A stretch of DNA of 64,000 nucleotides from contig CP025323.1 of the NCBI GenBank assembly GCA_004014935.1, positions 496,001-560,000 on the forward strand, read 5' to 3'. The translations under genes and the position numbers were made by a program. The notes beneath the pieces are model-generated. The model saw only the letters and a list, made by a program, of their open reading frames with translations, was not told where the DNA came from and made no database searches. Source of the DNA: Saccharomycopsis malanga. Its lineage: Eukaryota > Ascomycota > Saccharomycetes > Ascoideales > Saccharomycopsidaceae. Positions 41,472-49,900 of this stretch are shown piece by piece; the first letter of the stretch is position 1, and each line of letters begins with the position of its first letter.

Positions 41472-42932
41472 ACTAGTCCTTTTAAATTGAGTGATCCTAA
41501 GAAAGTGTATAGTTATTTTATGAATGAATCTTACTTGATATTATTGCAGCGAAAATCAGTAGCAACCAGTTTGGTAATAGCCAAAATAAACTACAAAAAT
41601 ACTAATAGTACTAATCCAAAAAAAACCTAAGAAACTCAAGCTTTGAGAATGTTTATATATACTTTAATATGGAGCTCGCTAATGTTGGCTGGTGCTAAAA
41701 TAGTCAAAATGCAAAGTCCTGTATGCTGTAATTGATCAACGGTGATTGTCTAAAATGTAAAGTTTGCGAGCTTGAATATATGTCGACGTACCAGTTTAGC
41801 AAGATGTCTGCCCCCTTTGTCACTTGAAGAAACAAGTAGCTTAAGTTATGGCAGCACCGTAAATGTGTAGTGCTGTTTGAATAGTTTATCAGGAACTTGC
41901 ACGACAACTTTTAAGCGACGTTCCTAGACAGTTGATTTTTGCAACCTTTGAGGAGCCTTGTCGCTATATATATTTGAAGCAGTTGTCTATTTTCAAGAAA
42001 CACTTGGGGGTCTTTTCATCCTGTGAAATAAACTTTTCTACCAAACAACAGTACAATGACATAGTGCATGAAATTCTTGTTTTTTTGCTGAGGCTTCTTA
42101 ATATTAAACATCCTTTTTGAGGTATACAAGCATCTAATTCTCTCGGATCGTCGTATTTCTGCTTTCTAGATAGTAATGTGTATCCAGCTGTCGCCGTATA
42201 GGTAGCCCATAGGAAAGCTATATATTGAGATTTACATCTATTTAGAATAGTGTGTTATACGGTTTGTTCAATTAGCCGTTATCTAACTGGCAGCAAAAGC
42301 AATTCAACTGGTGAACACCCCATTAGGAAATCAAGATCCGTTTTACAAGGAAAAAGAAATACGAAGCATGATCTAGTACTCGTTCATTATCAAGGTATCA
42401 ATTGTGAATAGCTTTTGAAATGTAATATTCTGAATTCTCAAGTGATTAGTCAGGGGAATAAACAGCAGGCATGGTGGTAGCGTTCTAATGTGAAGCCGGC
42501 CTGATAAATACATACGTATTGCACTATCTACTGATAGCATGTTTTCACAATTCATTGAACTTAAAGAGTGGATATAATAAAAAGGAGAGAAATGGTAACT
42601 TATAGGTAGTCGACATGACGCATGCCGATGTATTACCATGCATCTGAATGCAACCCAGGTCGTATTCCTCAGATTAGAGACTATACGGTATTCGAGCTTT
42701 GACTTTTTCGCTAGCCGAGAATATAATGCGGTTTTGGATGGATATGGGCAGTAGAAATAACAATCAGGGTTGAATTGGCCAGTATTTTTAGCCTGAGTGG
42801 CTAGTATTTTTTCATGGCATGTCCTGTAAGTTACCAAGACTCGACAATAGACCCAAACTAGGTGTTAACACTAAAGAGCCCCTGAATAAGCTCAAAAAAA
42901 GTGATAATATTATTCCAATTGTAATTTAGGCT

Positions 42933-43045
42933 GTCAAAGCGGGGACAGGACACTGATGTCCGGATCCGTGATTAAATGTGTCCGGTGCCGGCTTACCGCA
43001 TCGGAATTCCTTAGAGAGGTTCCCGTACCCCCGGTAAGTCGGAAT
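42933..43045. other. GC-rich island with hairpin potential
   Basis: Markedly GC-rich against its surroundings. Inverted words include GGACA-CTGA-TGTCC at about 42949-42962 and CTTACCG (42992-42998) with CGGTAAG (43032-43038). Could be a structured RNA, a regulatory site or an old repeat end. It starts with GGCTGTCAAA, a word also found at 45538. Confidence 0.3.
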
Positions 43046-43918
43046 AAGAAAACCGATTTATTCAAGAGGTATTAGTAAGAAGTGAACAATACATTCTAAC
43101 AATAAAACACACATAGCGTGTTGAAGCTTAATTAGTAGGGGCAGAACAATTAAAAATTTTCATCTGAAAAATGAAAACATTGGTGAAATCTTAATCGCAG
43201 CACACGAAAAAGATGCAGAAATGATGAAAATGGCCAACAGTGGAAGGTGAAGCGAGTACAATAGAGTTGCAGTATGTATAAATGGAAATGTTCTAAGAAG
43301 TTTTGGAAATTCACCAAGCACCTTTTTGAATTGTAAGGAGAAATGACCAGATTACGGGGGTACTTGGTTACGAAAGGAACACGAGTTTGGAGCTTTGTAG
43401 ATCATTAATTTTTAGTCCGAAAATGCGGGTTGATATTGACAAAAGAATGTGGAGCAAGAAAAAATATGTCACGCTGGCCATGACACCAATGGGCTGTTTA
43501 TTTGGTGTGTATGGAGCTAATGTGATTGTGAATCCGTGCCTAAAACATAAGCTGACCATTACTTTTAAGATTTACTTATCAGTAGAAAAAATTAGGTGCT
43601 TGACAAAAAGCAATTTTTTTACATTATTGACTTATTTGATAAGGGATAGTAAATGACTCGTGTATCTCTAGGTATCAGTTGATACCAAGATAATACTATA
43701 CTCTACAATAGGACATTGTAATGTAGAATATTACAAGTAGAATAGTGTATGAATATAATTGACATGAATGGTTCCTTTTTTTTAAAACACCAAAGGGCTA
43801 GACCAATATATCTACAAGAAAGAGAGAGACTATAGATAGTATTTTTATTCTGTTGGAGGAAACTACCCAATACCCCCAGAAAAAGGTTGATATTTTTTAG
43901 TTGGTTTCTTTTTGCATG

Positions 43919-43930
43919 CGGACCGTTCCG
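43919..43930. promoter_or_regulatory. CGG-N6-CCG element upstream of arabinitol dehydrogenase
   Basis: CGGACCGTTCCG about 320 bp before the ATG, with the spacing used by some Zn2Cys6 activators. A good candidate upstream activating site for a sugar- or polyol-induced gene; function inferred. Confidence 0.35.
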
Positions 43931-44037
43931 GATGCAATGCACCGGGAAACTTGCATGGAAATAAAGTTCTGGACCATCTAGGTTGCAGCTACTCCGTTTC
44001 TTTTTATGTAAAAGTCACGATGGATGAAAAATAAGAC

Positions 44038-44045
44038 TATAAATA
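44038..44045 (+). promoter_or_regulatory. TATA box of arabinitol dehydrogenase gene
   Basis: TATAAATA about 205 bp upstream of the ATG, followed by a T14 run at about 44166-44179 in the leader region. Confidence 0.5.
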
Positions 44046-44248
44046 ATTTGACCACCTCCACATTTCGCAAGTGTTATTTTGTATTAAATCCTTGTTTATT
44101 TGCTTAGGAAAAGTTTGTGGATTTTTATCTATAAAATAAACGGATTTCTACCTTGTCTATCGCTTTTTTTTTTTTTTTCAAGTTTGATTTTTATCAAATA
44201 CTTTTAATTACTTGATACATATATTACATTTTACAACTTGTTTTTACA

Positions 44249-45100
44249 ATGACTCAAAGCTTGTTTCCTAAAATCACTGATATTGTTCCAACATTCAGAT
44301 TAGACAACCGTTTGGCTATTGTCACCGGGGGTTCTGGGGGTTTGGCCAGCGTTATCAGCAAAGCGTTGCTTGCGCAAGGTGCTTCTATTGCTTTGGTTGA
44401 CATGGTTCAAGACCGTGTTGATAAATCAGCTGAAGAATTGGCAGAATGGGGTTCTTTCAACCAGATTCCATTGAGCACAGTCCAAGGAGTCAAGAAGATT
44501 TCGTCTTGGCAATGTAATGTTGCAGATGATGCTGAAGTGACCAAAGTTTTCAACGATGTCAACTTGAAGCATCAAGCAGTTGCTGATTTGTTGATTCATA
44601 CTGCTGGATTTTGTCAAAATATCGATGCTTTGGATTATCCAGCAAAAAACGCCCAGAATTTGGTCAATGTCAACTTGATGGGCTCTTTGTATTGTTCTCA
44701 AGCCATTGCCAGAAACTTGGTTGCTGCTAGACGTCCTGGTTCTTTGATTTTGGTTGGTTCCATGTCTGGTGTTATTGTCAATGACCCACAACCCCAATGT
44801 GCCTACAACATGTCCAAGGCTGGTGTCATTCATTTGGTGAAGTCTTTGGCTTGCGAGTGGGCCAAATATGATATCAGAGTCAACGCTTTGTCTCCTGGTT
44901 ACATTGCTACTCCTTTGACTAAGCAAGTGTTGGCTGGTAATGAAGAGTTGAAAAACTCCTGGGAATCTAGAGTTCCTTTGAAAAGAATGGCCGATCCTAA
45001 AGAATTCGTTGGCACCATTTTGTACTTGGCCAATACCGAAGCTTCTAGTTACACTACAGGCGAGAATATCATGGTTGACGGTGGTTATCAATGTTGGTAA
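44249..45100 (+). CDS. ARD1: D-arabinitol 2-dehydrogenase (SDR family)
   Basis: NAD-linked oxidation of D-arabinitol to D-ribulose, as described for Candida and Scheffersomyces ARD enzymes (about 281 residues; here 283). Short-chain dehydrogenase features: TGGSGGL cofactor loop at 26-32, HTAG at 118-121, catalytic S174 in GSMSG, and Y187-X3-K191 in YNMSK. The stretches VNDPQPQCAYNMSKAGVIHL, LACEWAKY, LSPGYI.TPLT and ASSYTTGENIMVDGGYQCW are close to the yeast ARD family. Related sorbose reductases (Sou1) are the main alternative. Strong codon bias suggests high expression. TATA box and a CGG-N6-CCG element lie upstream. Confidence 0.85.
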   Translation: MTQSLFPKITDIVPTFRLDNRLAIVTGGSGGLASVISKALLAQGASIALVDMVQDRVDKSAEELAEWGSFNQIPLSTVQGVKKISSWQCNVADDAEVTKVFNDVNLKHQAVADLLIHTAGFCQNIDALDYPAKNAQNLVNVNLMGSLYCSQAIARNLVAARRPGSLILVGSMSGVIVNDPQPQCAYNMSKAGVIHLVKSLACEWAKYDIRVNALSPGYIATPLTKQVLAGNEELKNSWESRVPLKRMADPKEFVGTILYLANTEASSYTTGENIMVDGGYQCW

Positions 45101-45291
45101 TTTAGTGATCGAAGCTTGTATTTGTCGGTTGTGTTTTTTTTCTTGTTTTTTTGCTCTTTTGTTTGCTTTCCTTAATCTTTTCTAATTTGCTTTTCTAGCT
45201 TAGCATTTGGTTTGTTCTATTTTTGTTCTCTGGTTGTTAAGTATACGTTAAACTATCATTTCTTAGTCCCTTTTCGTTTGTAAGATGTTAA

Positions 45292-45501
45292 GGCCGTATG
45301 GCTTATAGAAGAGAAAAGACTTGGATATTTTGATGGTTCCAACACCAACACTACTTGCTACTTTTACAAAGTTGAACAGAAAACTTTATTTGATTTGTAC
45401 TGGGCATATATCAATAATAATGATAATAATAATCTTAGGCTTGCAATATAATAATAATAATAATAATAATCTTATGCTTGGAATAAAAGATATCATTATT
45501 A
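45292..45501 (+). mobile_element. SINE copy D with doubled tail
   Basis: Starts GGCCGTATGGCTTATAG (head and A-box-like), carries a weak B-box-like GATGGTTCCAACACC, then TTGTACTGGGCATATATCAA and AAT-rich repeats. The end module appears twice, as CTTAGGCTTGCAATATAAT and CTTATGCTTGGAATAAAAG separated by (AAT)n. Flanked by a 13-of-14 duplication, TTGTAAGATGTTAA (45278-45291) and TTGTAAAATGTTAA (45502-45515). Confidence 0.72.
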
Positions 45502-46405
45502 TTGTAAAATGTTAATCATTGATGAAAAAAACATCCCGGCTGTCAAAACCCCGAAATGTGGGGTTGCTTGCTATTTCTTGCTTTGAAATCTGGGGTAACT
45601 CCCTAATAAACTTCACTGTAAATTTAAAAAAACAAACATATGTTAAATACTTATAAATAACAATAACCTGTCAAACATGTATCCGTCCCCGTGTACTGTT
45701 GCTTTGCTTAGTTATCTATTGGCCAAGATAACGCATTATCACCCAACAAATTGCTGACTCTTCCTTTTGGGCTTTGCTATCTTTGCCTCCCTTCAAACTT
45801 CTATGGCTTAATACCACCCGTCCAGGGATATTGCTCCTCATTCTACACATCTGGTCATCGCTTGCTAGGATAAACTACTAAGCAATCTTTCCCATTTTAC
45901 CAATCACTCGGCTTGAAAAAAGAATCCATTTACACTAATTGCTACAAAAGCAATCACAACATATACATAATGCTATGTATCATCATAATCTAGAAAAATG
46001 AAAATCTTGTTGGAAAAAAAACTTGATAAAAATTGAAAAATTGGGTGACTTTGGCTTTACCCCAGAAAAATTTCCTATTTCAATCCGTACGCCGATCAAG
46101 TCAAAAAAAAAAAAAAAAGTAAACAACATACATTGGTCCCAGCAGGAATGAAAAAGTAAAACACAGGAAAAAGAAACGAGACACCGTTCAAAAAAGGCGT
46201 TTTCATGCAGAAAGCGTGCATCGGAGAATTCACTTGTGCATCTAGCAACGTCAAGTCCGATCCTCTTTCCGGTGCCTTCCGACTCATCTCCTCAGTCGTA
46301 ATGCTTTCCGTCGTTCCCGGATTTCCATCCGTACATGTGCGGAAATTTTGTACGGATTTGTTACTTTAAATGAAATCTATGCTTTCAACTTTAAATTTAG
46401 TCAAT

Positions 46406-46465
46406 AACTACAATAACAATATTAATAATCTTATATATCAAGCCCAGTACATATCTGTTCCTTAT
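46406..46465 (-). mobile_element. 5'-truncated SINE copy E (3' module only)
   Basis: On the minus strand it reads AACAGATATGTACTGGGCTT and then an ATT-rich tail, with nothing of the head. Flanked by a 13-of-14 duplication: TAAATTTAGTCAAT (46392-46405) and TAAATTGAGTCAAT (46466-46479). It lies 160 bp downstream of the tRNA-Gly gene on the same strand. Confidence 0.72.
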
Positions 46466-46612
46466 TAAATTGAGTCAATGGTTCGATCAATTCATTCTTG
46501 TATTAAATTGTTATTATCATAATGGCCACACTAAATAACATATATTGTAAACAAATTTGATAAAAGGGTTCTTCTTCCTATAAAGAGGTTTTCTTAATAC
46601 CTTGGTAAAAGG

Positions 46613-46621
46613 AAAAAAAAA
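46613..46621 (-). terminator. Polymerase III terminator of tRNA-Gly
   Basis: T9 on the minus strand, beginning 5 nt after the tRNA 3' end. Confidence 0.85.
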
Positions 46622-46625
46622 TGAA

Positions 46626-46696
46626 TGCGTAGACCGGGAATCGAACCCGGGGCTCAACGATGGCAACGTTGAATTTTACCACTAAACCATCCACGC
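46626..46696 (-). tRNA. tRNA-Gly (anticodon GCC)
   Basis: 71 nt, no intron. Acceptor GCGTGGA pairs with TCTACGC (one G-T), anticodon stem CAACG/CGTTG with loop TTGCCAT, T arm CCGGG-TTCGATT-CCCGG. A run of nine T directly downstream on the minus strand is the terminator. The sequence closely follows yeast tRNA-Gly(GCC), and no duplication flanks it, so it is taken as a genuine gene. Confidence 0.96.
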
Positions 46697-47468
46697 TTTT
46701 CTTGTTATTTTTTTCAGTTAATCGGCAATGGTAAGTTTGACTATCGATAAATTACCGTATAAATTCAAATATTACTTAACCTCCTCGCTTTTTCCTTGTG
46801 TATTATAATGAAAGTTAAAATGGCAATAATTATATTAACGAATCTTAAAATAGTATGTTTACGGACTAGTGACGGTAAGAAATAATACGGAAAGTTAACT
46901 GAAGAGAAGAGATCAGTCACCAATAAGAGAGAAATTATAAAAAGAATAAAGAAATTATAACAGAATTGTAATAGAATGAGAATGCAGGTGATTTATGTTG
47001 TATGTTGTTGATACTGTTACTTAAATATGAATAGAAGATTATTTAAGAAGTTTGCTTACCACCATAACTCTTTTGTAAGTCGCTTTGAATATTTATAGAG
47101 AAGACAGGGTAAAACATGTTTTGAATAAAGTTAAAGGATCCGTAATCAGAGTACAGAGTAAGTGAGTCCACAAGATTATTATTTGTAAAAGTAACCAGTA
47201 AGGTATATATGCTAGCAAATGATAGATACAAGTAAGGCCAGGAAAAACAGATTTTCTTGTGGCATAGGTAGTGATGAATTATTGTTGAGAAAATTACGGA
47301 GTGTAGAGAATATATAAGACACGAACAAACCATCAAATTTATCAATCACTATCAATTGTTGTAGTTTTATTCCCTATATTGGAAAGGACCCTAAGGAGAT
47401 GGTAGAAAAAGTAAGTGTGCGCATGTGATAACGTGCATTGCATGTGATGTAACAATATCTTCCTCGCG

Positions 47469-47475
47469 TTATAGG
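47469..47475 (+). promoter_or_regulatory. TATA-like element of U6
   Basis: TTATAGG about 27 bp before the U6 start, the position expected for TFIIIB binding. Confidence 0.5.
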
Positions 47476-47495
47476 CTGCGAAAAAACTTTTTCTC

Positions 47496-47597
47496 GTCCT
47501 TCGGGACATTTGGTCAATTTGTTACAAATACAGAGAAGATTAGCATGGCCCCTGCATAAGGATGACACGCTTTACAAAGAGATTTAACTGTTTTTTT
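47496..47597 (+). ncRNA. SNR6: U6 spliceosomal snRNA
   Basis: About 100 nt. The 5' stem-loop is GTCC-TTCG-GGAC; then ACATTTGGTCAATTTG (internal A-box region), the invariant ACAGAGA box at 47530-47536, the AGC triad in TTAGCATGG, CCCCTGCATAAGGATGACACG, and TTTACAAAGAGATTTA, ending in a T7 terminator at 47591-47597. All match fungal U6. A TTATAGG element at 47469-47475 sits about 27 bp upstream, the usual TATA position for polymerase III U6 genes. The 5' end is set by the stem-loop, with an error of a few nt. Confidence 0.95.
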
Positions 47598-47910
47598 GCA
47601 AGTTGAAACCTTACAAGGTTATATAAAGCCAAGGAGGATATGTAGGTGTATTTTTGGAGCTTTTGATGTATATGTAGTGCAATGTAGAAGCGTTTGAAGT
47701 TTTGAGGCGATTTGGAGAATGCTGCATATGCGAAGAACTGTAAAAATGTACAAGTGTCAATTTAATACGTTACCCATGAAGAATTGAGGTTTTGATGAGT
47801 TGATTTTAAAGTAAAAAAAAAGTTGTTTTTAATGAGTGTATTTTAGTTGTGTCTCAACTTTTAGCTGTGTTTTTATTTGCAAAGCTAGAAATAATTTATT
47901 TTGAGAATGT

Positions 47911-47935
47911 CACCGTTGAGAGTCGAACCCCCGAT
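47911..47935 (-). pseudogene. Orphan tRNA-like B box
   Basis: On the minus strand it reads GGGGGTTCGACTCTC followed by AACGGTGAC, like a T arm and 3' acceptor half. No matching 5' acceptor, A box or anticodon arm is found within 200 nt. It could be a tRNA relic, a decayed SINE head, or a reversed B block some 320 bp beyond U6. Confidence 0.3.
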
Positions 47936-48171
47936 GTTACCGAATGTGGTAATATTCATGCATACTCTTGCTTCTTACATGCACCTATCAGAAGCTGAAT
48001 ATATACAGTTGAGTTGGTATGATGCTATTATTTTGATGAGTTAGAATATTGAGTACTGATAAAGGCCTAGTTATAATTGTATTGTTTGTTTGATAATAGT
48101 AATGGCATGTTCGTGCTTTTTTCGAGCGTTGGTCTTTCGGTTATCAAATGTTCTTTTTATTGTTTTGCTTA

Positions 48172-48343
48172 AAAAAACGGTCCCTTGGCCCAGTTGGTTA
48201 AGGCGTGGTGCTAATATACAGCTCCTATGAGCAATGTTACGCCAAGATCAGCAGTTCGATCCTGCTAGGGACCAATTATATTTTTGTCATTTAACGGAAC
48301 TGATATGTACTGGGCTTGAAATATCAGATTATTATTATTACTA
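48172..48343 (+). mobile_element. SINE copy F with an intact tRNA-Ile head
   Basis: 172 bp between perfect 15-bp duplications. It holds seven leading bases, a complete tRNA-Ile(AAT) with its intron (48179-48274), a 20-25 nt linker with a TTTTT stretch, then AACTGATATGTACTGGGCTT, GAAATATCAG and an (ATT)n tail. The duplications imply that tRNA and tail moved as one unit. The TTTTT in the linker should stop polymerase III before the tail, so a source transcript must have read through it or lacked it. Confidence 0.75.
48179..48274 (+). tRNA. tRNA-Ile (anticodon AAT), 22-nt intron
   Basis: 96 nt, 74 after splicing. Acceptor GGTCCCT/AGGGACC, A box TTGGCCCAGTTGG, anticodon stem TGGTG/CGCCA with loop CTAATAA, T arm AGCAG-TTCGATC-CTGCT. 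The intron at 48217-48238 lies one base after the anticodon, the standard position. The fold is complete, so it could work as a tRNA gene, although its setting is that of a retroposon head (see copy F). Confidence 0.93.
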
Positions 48344-48775
48344 TTATTGTTTTGCTTATAGTAAATACCTACATGCTTCTATCCTTAAGGTTTTATTAGA
48401 TGCTTTAGGTTCTTTTATTCTTTTTTTTTTTTAATTCTTACATGATTGCTCACTTTTTTAGTTGAACACTTTACTTTGACTGATCAACTAGTCTATAGTC
48501 TTTGTTCATCGCGAATATTGCACTTATTTTAGCCCCTACTTCGTGAGTAAACTTTTTCATTACTTTTAACATCTTCTTAACTATCAGATTATTCATACAT
48601 GGTTTAAGGCCAAAGCTTTTCAATACACATTATTATCAAGTGCAGACTTAGCATTCAGAAATGTTAGTAGGATTACAGTTGAATAGAGTAAGCATTACTA
48701 AAGCAAGGCATAACTGGAAAAGGCAGTTGTTTACTATACTGAATAAAACTATAAATCTAGAAGAAAGAAATAAAG

Positions 48776-49900
48776 CTAAGCAATTTCTTTGAACACCTTT
48801 GCGGCGTATTCGGGATACCATCTTTTGGCTACGTCTGGATGGGATTTGATACGATTGGCAAAGTTGACAAAGCCTACTGGATGGCTATAATCCGGGGTGA
48901 ATTGGAATCCAATTGCCTCTTGATTAACCTTTTGGTTTCTTTCATCTCTTTCCTGTATGATCTCTTCTGGGATGTTGTTGATAGTTGTTTTATAATTTTT
49001 GTTTTCCATTCCAATGAAAAATGGAATTGATAGTCTAGTGCCTTCACCTGGCTGAGGTGTTAATACACGATGTATTGTAGATTTTATTACTCCCTGGGTA
49101 ATAAATTCGAGCGTTTGGCCAACTGCTACAACATATGTATCTGGAACTGGAGGAACATTAATCCATTCGTTTTCAAAACTAAGAACTTGCAAGGACACCT
49201 GATTAGTGGCTTGATGAATGAAAGTAATAAAGCCCGAATCTCTATGAGGCCCGCAGCCTTGGCCATTAGGATTTTGGTCTTTTATAGCAGGAATTACAGT
49301 GCCATTTTTTGTGCAGAGATCCGACAAATCAGGATAGAAAATTATTTTCATCTTATGATGCTGTAGACTCAAATCTGCGTTGAAAAACTTGTCAAATGTG
49401 CCCTTCGGGAGACTCAATGCTTCTGTCAAATAGTTCAAAAACCTGTAATTGAACTTGGTCACCTCCACGAAATATTTCTGAATGGTTGTCTTGTAGTGTG
49501 GCAAGAACTCTTTTGACGGCCAAGGATTAGGGCCCACTAAATTTAGATAAAGGTCATCGTCGGATTTGATGTCTTCATCCTTTGGGCCTGGCAATTCCGT
49601 ACCAAAATCAACCTGCTCTCTCCAATCAGTTGCCTTTGCCGTGACCTCGTTAGCTAGCCTGGTATATCCAAGAAAATGCTTGGAGTTTATCATTTCGCAT
49701 TTGAGCTTTTCATCCATAGGTAGATTGAAAAAATTGTATGCTTCTGTTTCAACTTCCTTAATGGTTTTCTTCGAGACGGGATGATTTTTCAAATAGAAAA
49801 ACCCTACATGAATCAAAGCATATTTGAGCTCCTTGAGAGCAGAATCTCGAAATGCTGGATTGTTCAAATGTGTATAATCAATTGTCGGAATAGATGTCAT
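48776..49900 (-). CDS. 2-oxoglutarate/Fe(II) dioxygenase, isopenicillin-N-synthase-like
   Basis: 374 residues. It has the DIOX_N N-terminal domain (IPTIDYTHL, then HVGFFYLKNHPV near 31-42) and a C-terminal jelly-roll with the iron triad H219-X-D221 (GPHRDSGF) and H277 (STIHRVL), plus R289-X-S291 for 2-oxoglutarate. The family oxidises small molecules; in fungi the substrate is usually unknown (Isp7-type and thymine/flavonol-like members), so I do not assign one. No targeting signal. It is divergent from nothing close; 3.6 kb of non-coding DNA lies upstream. Confidence 0.87.
   Translation of the reverse strand: MTSIPTIDYTHLNNPAFRDSALKELKYALIHVGFFYLKNHPVSKKTIKEVETEAYNFFNLPMDEKLKCEMINSKHFLGYTRLANEVTAKATDWREQVDFGTELPGPKDEDIKSDDDLYLNLVGPNPWPSKEFLPHYKTTIQKYFVEVTKFNYRFLNYLTEALSLPKGTFDKFFNADLSLQHHKMKIIFYPDLSDLCTKNGTVIPAIKDQNPNGQGCGPHRDSGFITFIHQATNQVSLQVLSFENEWINVPPVPDTYVVAVGQTLEFITQGVIKSTIHRVLTPQPGEGTRLSIPFFIGMENKNYKTTINNIPEEIIQERDERNQKVNQEAIGFQFTPDYSHPVGFVNFANRIKSHPDVAKRWYPEYAAKVFKEIA

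Larger units (their letters stand above)
41472..44248. other. 2.8 kb divergent intergenic region
   Basis: Upstream of both the SANT-like and the arabinitol dehydrogenase genes. It holds a GC-rich island with hairpins at about 42930-43045 and promoter elements near 43919 and 44038 (listed separately). A 154-codon frame at 42373-42837 begins only with TTG and has no family resemblance. Confidence 0.5.
48157..48358 (+). repeat. 15-bp target duplication flanking the tRNA-Ile unit
   Basis: TTATTGTTTTGCTTA occurs exactly at 48157-48171 and 48344-48358. The pair encloses the tRNA-Ile gene plus the SINE 3' module. Confidence 0.85.
45101..48775. other. 3.7 kb region of RNA polymerase III units and SINEs
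   Basis: No protein gene is supported. It contains SINE copy D, tail-only copy E, tRNA-Gly, U6 snRNA, an orphan B box and the tRNA-Ile-headed copy F (each listed). The 100-codon frame at 47043-47345 starts at TTG and is treated as chance. Confidence 0.7.

Noticed and set aside
42373-42837. 154-codon frame on the minus strand
   Set aside because: Starts at TTG, with no domain or bias; likely chance in a long gap.
42933-43100. Solo LTR starting TGTCAAAG
   Set aside because: No matching end, no target duplication and no second copy with the same limits; left as a GC-rich island.
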